From the NCBI RefSeq assembly GCF_007995055.1, contig NZ_VOQQ01000001.1:1523501-1587500 (forward strand): a DNA stretch of 64,000 nucleotides, written 5' to 3'. This document shows, piece after piece, positions 63,489 through 64,000 of this stretch; the first letter of the stretch is position 1, and the number at the start of each line of letters is the position of its first letter. Origin of the DNA: Sphingosinicella ginsenosidimutans. GTDB taxonomy: Bacteria; Pseudomonadota; Alphaproteobacteria; Sphingomonadales; Sphingomonadaceae. A model generated the notes under the pieces. That model did no database searches. It saw nothing but the letters and a program-made list of their open reading frames with translations, and had not been told where the DNA came from. Made by a program: the position numbers and the translations under genes.

Positions 63489-64000
63489 GGCTCGGGCGCC
63501 CGGCGCACGAGCCGGGTGACTTCGACGACGATCGGCCGCGCGAAGACCAGCAGCAGGCCGGCATAGAGCGCCGCGCCGGCCGGCACCAGCAAGGCGAGTC
63601 GCGCCGCCGGTCCGGAGGCGGGCGCCAGCGAATCGAGCGCGGCCACCGTCGCCGCCATGGCCAGCGACGCGCCGAGCGGGGGCGCGACCGCCCGGGCGAG
63701 CGCGCCGGCGCTCACGCCGACGATTCGCAGGGAGAGCGCCAGCGTCACGGCGAGCAAGGCCGCCATGCCCGCGAGCCATGCCCAGGCGAGACCGATGCCG
63801 CCCCAGTGGATGCCGATCAGGAAGGCCGCCGGCATGATGATCGCCCCGGCGATCCCGTTGCGCACCGCAAGCCGCGCCTTGCCGAGGGCGTTGATCGCCG
63901 GCCCGAACAGGATCTGCAGCGTCATCATCGGCATCGCTAGGGCGAGAATCCTGACGATCGGCGCGGCGGCCCCCCATTTGGCGCCAAGGAAGGTCAGCAC
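63476..64000 (-). CDS. Polysaccharide flippase, C-terminal part (Wzx/MOP superfamily)
   Basis: The visible 174 residues have about six transmembrane helices and begin within a flippase-like segment (FLGAKWGAAAPIVRILALAM, then LFGPAINALGKARLAVRNGI), as in WzxC-type exporters of exopolysaccharide or O-antigen units. The 5' end is beyond the window, so the Met at 63998-64000 is probably internal. Confidence 0.8.
   Translation of the reverse strand: MLTFLGAKWGAAAPIVRILALAMPMMTLQILFGPAINALGKARLAVRNGIAGAIIMPAAFLIGIHWGGIGLAWAWLAGMAALLAVTLALSLRIVGVSAGALARAVAPPLGASLAMAATVAALDSLAPASGPAARLALLVPAGAALYAGLLLVFARPIVVEVTRLVRRAPEPQAL

Noticed and set aside
1..64000. tRNA, rRNA, CRISPR array, prophage or complete insertion sequence
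   Set aside because: No cloverleaf-like gap, regularly spaced direct repeats, integrase, transposase or phage structural gene seen; most intergenic gaps are too short.

Overview
GC-rich chromosomal DNA of an alphaproteobacterium, most likely a sphingomonad (Sphingomonadales). Pointers: class I lysyl-tRNA synthetase, the rpmF-plsX-fabH-ihfA-merR block, a SigF/NrsF-type ECF pair, a MipZ-like ATPase, a DUF4167 protein after prfA-prmC, ligase-associated (LHR) repair proteins and a TonB-receptor-like IVVTGSR motif. I see no rRNA, tRNA, CRISPR, phage or intact insertion sequence; coding density is high and many genes overlap by 1-4 bases.

Layout. 1-4.3 kb: the end of a DUF885 protein, lysS, then a doxX / anti-sigma / ECF sigma module in which both the sigma gene and doxX carry an exact GTAACC-N16-CGAA promoter. 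4.4-10.7 kb: a DinG-like helicase, SixA phosphatase and the rpmF-plsX-fabH-ihfA-merR block. 10.9-17.8 kb: metabolic and envelope genes (MAPEG, MBL hydrolase, lipobox-bearing methyltransferase, sdaA, fused pabB-pabC, pdeM). 18-22 kb: Hsp20 with an RpoH-like promoter and ROSE-like leader, a hybrid histidine kinase, a dipeptidase. 22-28.7 kb: LHR helicase and exonuclease, phosphomannomutase, J-domain protein, mipZ; then panC and a SEL1-like gene.

30.1-41.5 kb is the most distinctive part: two complete, tandem, strongly diverged chaperone-usher pilus loci. Each reads pilin, hairpin, chaperone, usher, two-domain tip-like protein, then a small pilin-like gene on the opposite strand. Both pilin genes have related leaders in which an 18-nt element starts exactly 294 bases before the start codon; both opposite-strand genes share another promoter-proximal block. 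The second usher seems to be out of frame with its natural start by one base at a G7 tract.

41.6-54.7 kb: an SPFH/Arc-like pair with a palindrome at its promoter, acyltransferase and LytTR regulator, M24 peptidase, ispG, transporters, TfoX/KTSC proteins, an exported amidase and an M61 peptidase. 54.8-64 kb: hisS-prfA-prmC-DUF4167, two DUF4139 proteins, a thioesterase, a CBS protein and the end of a flippase. GC-rich inverted repeats have inserted right at gene boundaries here; one splits the old hisS/prfA overlap and leaves a 62-codon bridging frame. Products are inferred by recognising protein motifs by eye; no database search was run.
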